Source: Lagopus muta
Lineage: Eukaryota > Chordata > Aves > Galliformes > Phasianidae
Assembly (NCBI RefSeq): GCF_023343835.1
Contig: NC_064437.1
Span: 25,271,001 to 25,335,000, forward strand
Direction: 5' to 3'
Length of the DNA stretch: 64,000 nt
The notes beneath the pieces were generated by a model. It was not told where the DNA came from and made no database searches. It saw only the letters and a program-made list of their open reading frames with translations. Below, piece by piece: positions 61,130 through 64,000 of the stretch. The position numbers and the translations under genes were made by a program. The number at the start of each line of letters is the position of its first letter. Position 1 is the first letter of the stretch.

Positions 61130-62443
61130 CTGAGCAAGATTAGAATGGAAGATTTCCTTAGTGTCTCACATTTACCAGAAAAAAATTGCAAAGAATATTT
61201 CAAAGAATTTCTTGCTTTCATCGACAAATTACCTCAGTAGGTTATTTTGGATATGCCCGAGATCTTTGGCAAGATGTACGAGAGCCTTCAGACCTCAAAG
61301 TAAAACAGTAAGAATGCCTGGACTTCCGAGAAGATACATCACCATACCTCCTCTGTCTGGGATTGAATCTAAGTTCCGCTCCATGACTTAGACCTTAGTT
61401 TTTGTACCCCTAGCTCAGCTGTATTTGTAGACGCCATGGGCACAGGCACATGGTTTTCTGGCACAGAAAGTCTCAGCGGGACAGAAAGGATCCTTTTTTC
61501 CTCCTGCACTGTGCCAGGCATGCACTAGCTGCCTTGAACACTGACAGCATCCTTCCAAATTTCGAAGTAATTACAAGAGCTATCTGAGATTACACACAGC
61601 TACTCATGAACCTATTCTTCTGCCACGCTACCAGCAAGAAATTCCCCTTGACAATTATGAAGTAATCACATAATGCTGAAATACCTGATTAAGTTGACTA
61701 AGGTTTTTAGAGAGCCTACTACTTAATTCCTCCAAAATTCCTCCACAAAAAAAGCAACAGAAGTAAAAAACATCTCATCTACAACTCCTCAACCAGAATG
61801 AAAACTCACACTCAACTTGTAATACGGGAAAAGTTAACTAGGCAAGAAGTGCATGCATTAAAACACAGTATGAATTGTGCAGTTTCTATTCACCGTAACT
61901 GCTAAGACCCAACCTTATTCTTAGGTCTTCAAGTCTTATGTCTTTTTTCTTCCTCACCAGCATCGTAATTTCACCATTCTTTCATCCTTTGATTATGCAC
62001 AAGGGGCGAGTCCTCCTCCGTGTGAGTTCCTGTTACTGATACACTGCTCATTTTGCTTATTTTCATTCTCCATCTCTAGAATTTCACCTAAAGCCTAACC
62101 TTTCTCAGCCCAATTAAATGAAACACCCTGACCAACTAATCCTGCCATTAAAAAGCAACTGCGCTTCTACATCTTTCACAATATAGAGATCCTACATGAC
62201 TATAAAAATATCTAAACTTGAAAACATTATTGGAGAAACTTGTTTCAGTCATAGGGAATTTTTAAAAGTATATTTTGCTTCATGCTCAGACTTGTATGAC
62301 CAGAATCATAACAAAAAGCGTGGCTTTACAGGTGGAAGGCTGTTAATACAATCTCACTAGAACAGCAGTCGTGTTTGTATAGCACCCAACCAGTACAGCC
62401 CTCAAATGCGAGCTGGGAAACTCTGGGCATCACTCCAAAATCA

Positions 62444-62474
62444 ACACATACATGCGCGTGTGCGCACACACACA
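62444..62474 (+). repeat. 31-base alternating purine/pyrimidine tract
   Basis: Mixed CA, CG and GT steps (ACACATACATGCGCGTGTGC, then GCACACACACA) alternate without a break. CG/CA alternation favours Z-DNA. Confidence 0.9.
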
Positions 62475-62597
62475 GAAACAAATTAAAATACCTGTGGTTG
62501 AAAGGTGACATATAAAAAAGTGAATTAAAAGGTATTACACATGACCTGATCTAATACTAAAATTCTCTGTTTTCCATTCTGCTAAAATCAGCTTATT

Positions 62598-62615
62598 AAA
62601 AAAAAAAAAAAAAAA
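62598..62615 (+). repeat. A18 homopolymer
   Basis: Eighteen consecutive A, intronic. Confidence 0.95.
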
Positions 62616-64000
62616 TCTGAAAGATCAGATATTCACATTTACACTGCGACGTTATCCTGACTGCACGAACCTACCCCTGAGCTCAGCTTTGTTAAGCAGT
62701 GTCCAAGCAGGCCTTAAAAAGCCCAAACCTACTCAATCTTTCGTAGAAAAAATAAAAATCAATCATGCCTACTAATTATAATTAAAGAAATCCCCTGTGA
62801 AGAAGCACCTGCAGTATCACGCACGAGCTTAGAAGCCAGTTGCACAATTCTCTTTCTGAATGACTTAAGCAATTCAGCATGGATTTTTCTTTTATCTCCA
62901 TCAAGAGCTTTCCTGTAGAGAGCTGCTCTCTAAAGTTATTTGGCTCATTTTTACAGAGTCTAAAACAGTCCTGAAATTGTATGAAGGTCATTCTTTCCAG
63001 TGTAACTGGTTTGTCTTCTATGAAGAAATCGATGACAGTAAAACCAATGCACTGAACTGCTGCCTTACTCCACAGAGCTGCATCCTGCATTCCTCACTGG
63101 CTGCGTTCTTTTTTTCTACTTCTAACCCTAATCAGATGTTATCAAACACTCTGATATCAACTCCAAACTATCACAGCCAGCTCTAACATCTCCCACATGC
63201 ATCAGAGCCTTCACGCATTTACCAACTGCAACTGTTTCTTATTAAGGGAACGTCAGGAATTGAATGTGACATTCTATTAACATTCTTCTCGACTATAAAT
63301 GGTTCATTTTTCCCTGTTGTATCCAGCCAGGCTGCCCCTTTTATTCCCAGCAACACAAATGGAGTTTTATCAGCCTGAAAGAATCTTTCTTCTAAATGAA
63401 GCCCAGCACTGTAACAACTTGAAAGGCATCTTTAGGCAGCGTAGTAAAAATGTTTGATTTGTAATTGCCTGCTGAACTCTTGCACAGTCTGTTGCCATAT
63501 GGTACCCTCCCCTCAGCTGGCAAACAATCTTTCCTTGTTCCTGACTCCTCGGCCTCCCTGCCCCCGCTTTTCTGGAGGGTATGGATAGGAAATCCGAAGG
63601 AGGAGTTTCTGCTGCTCTTCGTGTTGGCGGTGACATCATAGGTGGGCTGAACGGCTGAGGCTGGTGTGTTTGTTTAAAAAAAACTGTCCAAATGTGATGT
63701 ATATGGAATCTGGGTCAGCTGTAGCTGGTTAGTGCACTTCTGCATGGCAGAGTACAACACCGCAGCTTCAAAAAAAACAAAAAAAAAAACACATTGCTTT
63801 TTTTCCCTCCCTCCGGAATAAAACATACTGGAACTTTTTCTTCAATTATATTTAAATGATTTAAGTAGTTTGCTTATCGCATGGAGAAACCCAACTCCCC
63901 AGCGCAGCCTGGAGCTAACAGAGAAAGACAAAAGCAGTTTTCAACGACAACTGCAGCTTAACAATCTGCAACATTAGAAAACACAGAAAGAAAAGGCAAC

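Larger units (their letters stand above)
61130..64000 (-). other. RALGPS2: RALGPS2 intron continuing past the right edge
   Basis: No upstream RALGPS2 exon is visible, so the intron runs out of the window. It holds a 31-base alternating purine/pyrimidine tract at 62444-62474 and an A18 run at 62598-62615. Longer chance frames near 62.8-63.1 and 63.4-63.6 kb match nothing I recognise. No exon of ANGPTL1, which in mammals is nested antisense within RALGPS2, was found here. Confidence 0.7.

Noticed and set aside
62782-63090. 102-codon minus-strand frame upstream of the first visible RALGPS2 exon
   Set aside because: It does not match the expected preceding RALGPS2 exon (ending PCIPYLG) and has no fitting acceptor/donor pair that continues the frame.
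63370-63639. GC-richer 89-codon minus-strand frame as an alternative RALGPS2 first exon
   Set aside because: No CpG cluster, no clear promoter elements and no donor that joins in frame to the exon at 61129.
1-64000. Bacterial-type defence system, CRISPR array, phage or operon
   Set aside because: The sequence is vertebrate nuclear DNA with spliced exons and CR1 LINEs. No spaced direct-repeat array or tandem gene cluster exists.

Overview
The window looks like bird nuclear DNA, most likely a galliform such as chicken. The 3' ends of several CR1 LINEs (the dominant avian retrotransposon) are present, the genes are split into short exons by introns of about 0.3-8 kb, and splice sites are vertebrate-type GT/AG. 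There is no bacterial gene organisation, CRISPR array or operon. Most short open frames are chance frames in introns and spacer.

Right half (about 29.7-64 kb): the 3' two thirds of RALGPS2 on the minus strand. Twelve coding exons could be joined by eye with a GT donor and AG acceptor at every junction and one continuous reading frame of 380 codons plus a stop. They encode the C-terminal end of the RasGEF (CDC25-homology) domain, a proline-rich linker with PxxP motifs, a serine-rich linker, and the complete C-terminal PH domain. The exons for roughly the first 200 residues lie beyond base 64,000. A 3' UTR of about 1.6 kb ending at an AATAAA near 29,690 is the simplest reading of the gene end.

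Left end (about 1.5-2.2 kb): an isolated CpG-rich promoter with four CCAAT boxes, GC boxes and a strong minus-strand splice donor at 1904/1903. By the known vertebrate order RALGPS2-FAM20B, with both genes in the same direction, this is probably the FAM20B promoter and first exon. Its coding exons would then lie to the left of base 1. That assignment rests on synteny, not on coding sequence.

Between them (about 2.3-29.6 kb): intergenic spacer with CR1 fragments, one of them a decayed reverse-transcriptase piece, plus homopolymers and a (CA)21 microsatellite. No protein-coding gene was recognised there.

Functionally, RALGPS2 is a guanine-nucleotide exchange factor for RalA/RalB, targeted to membranes by its PH domain and to SH3 adaptors by its PxxP motifs. 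FAM20B is a Golgi xylose kinase of proteoglycan synthesis. The two are neighbours by conserved synteny and not by shared pathway. I found no convincing new biological system. The most useful leads are a 78-base exon with weak splice sites on both sides and a non-consensus donor that could yield a GEF lacking the PH domain.
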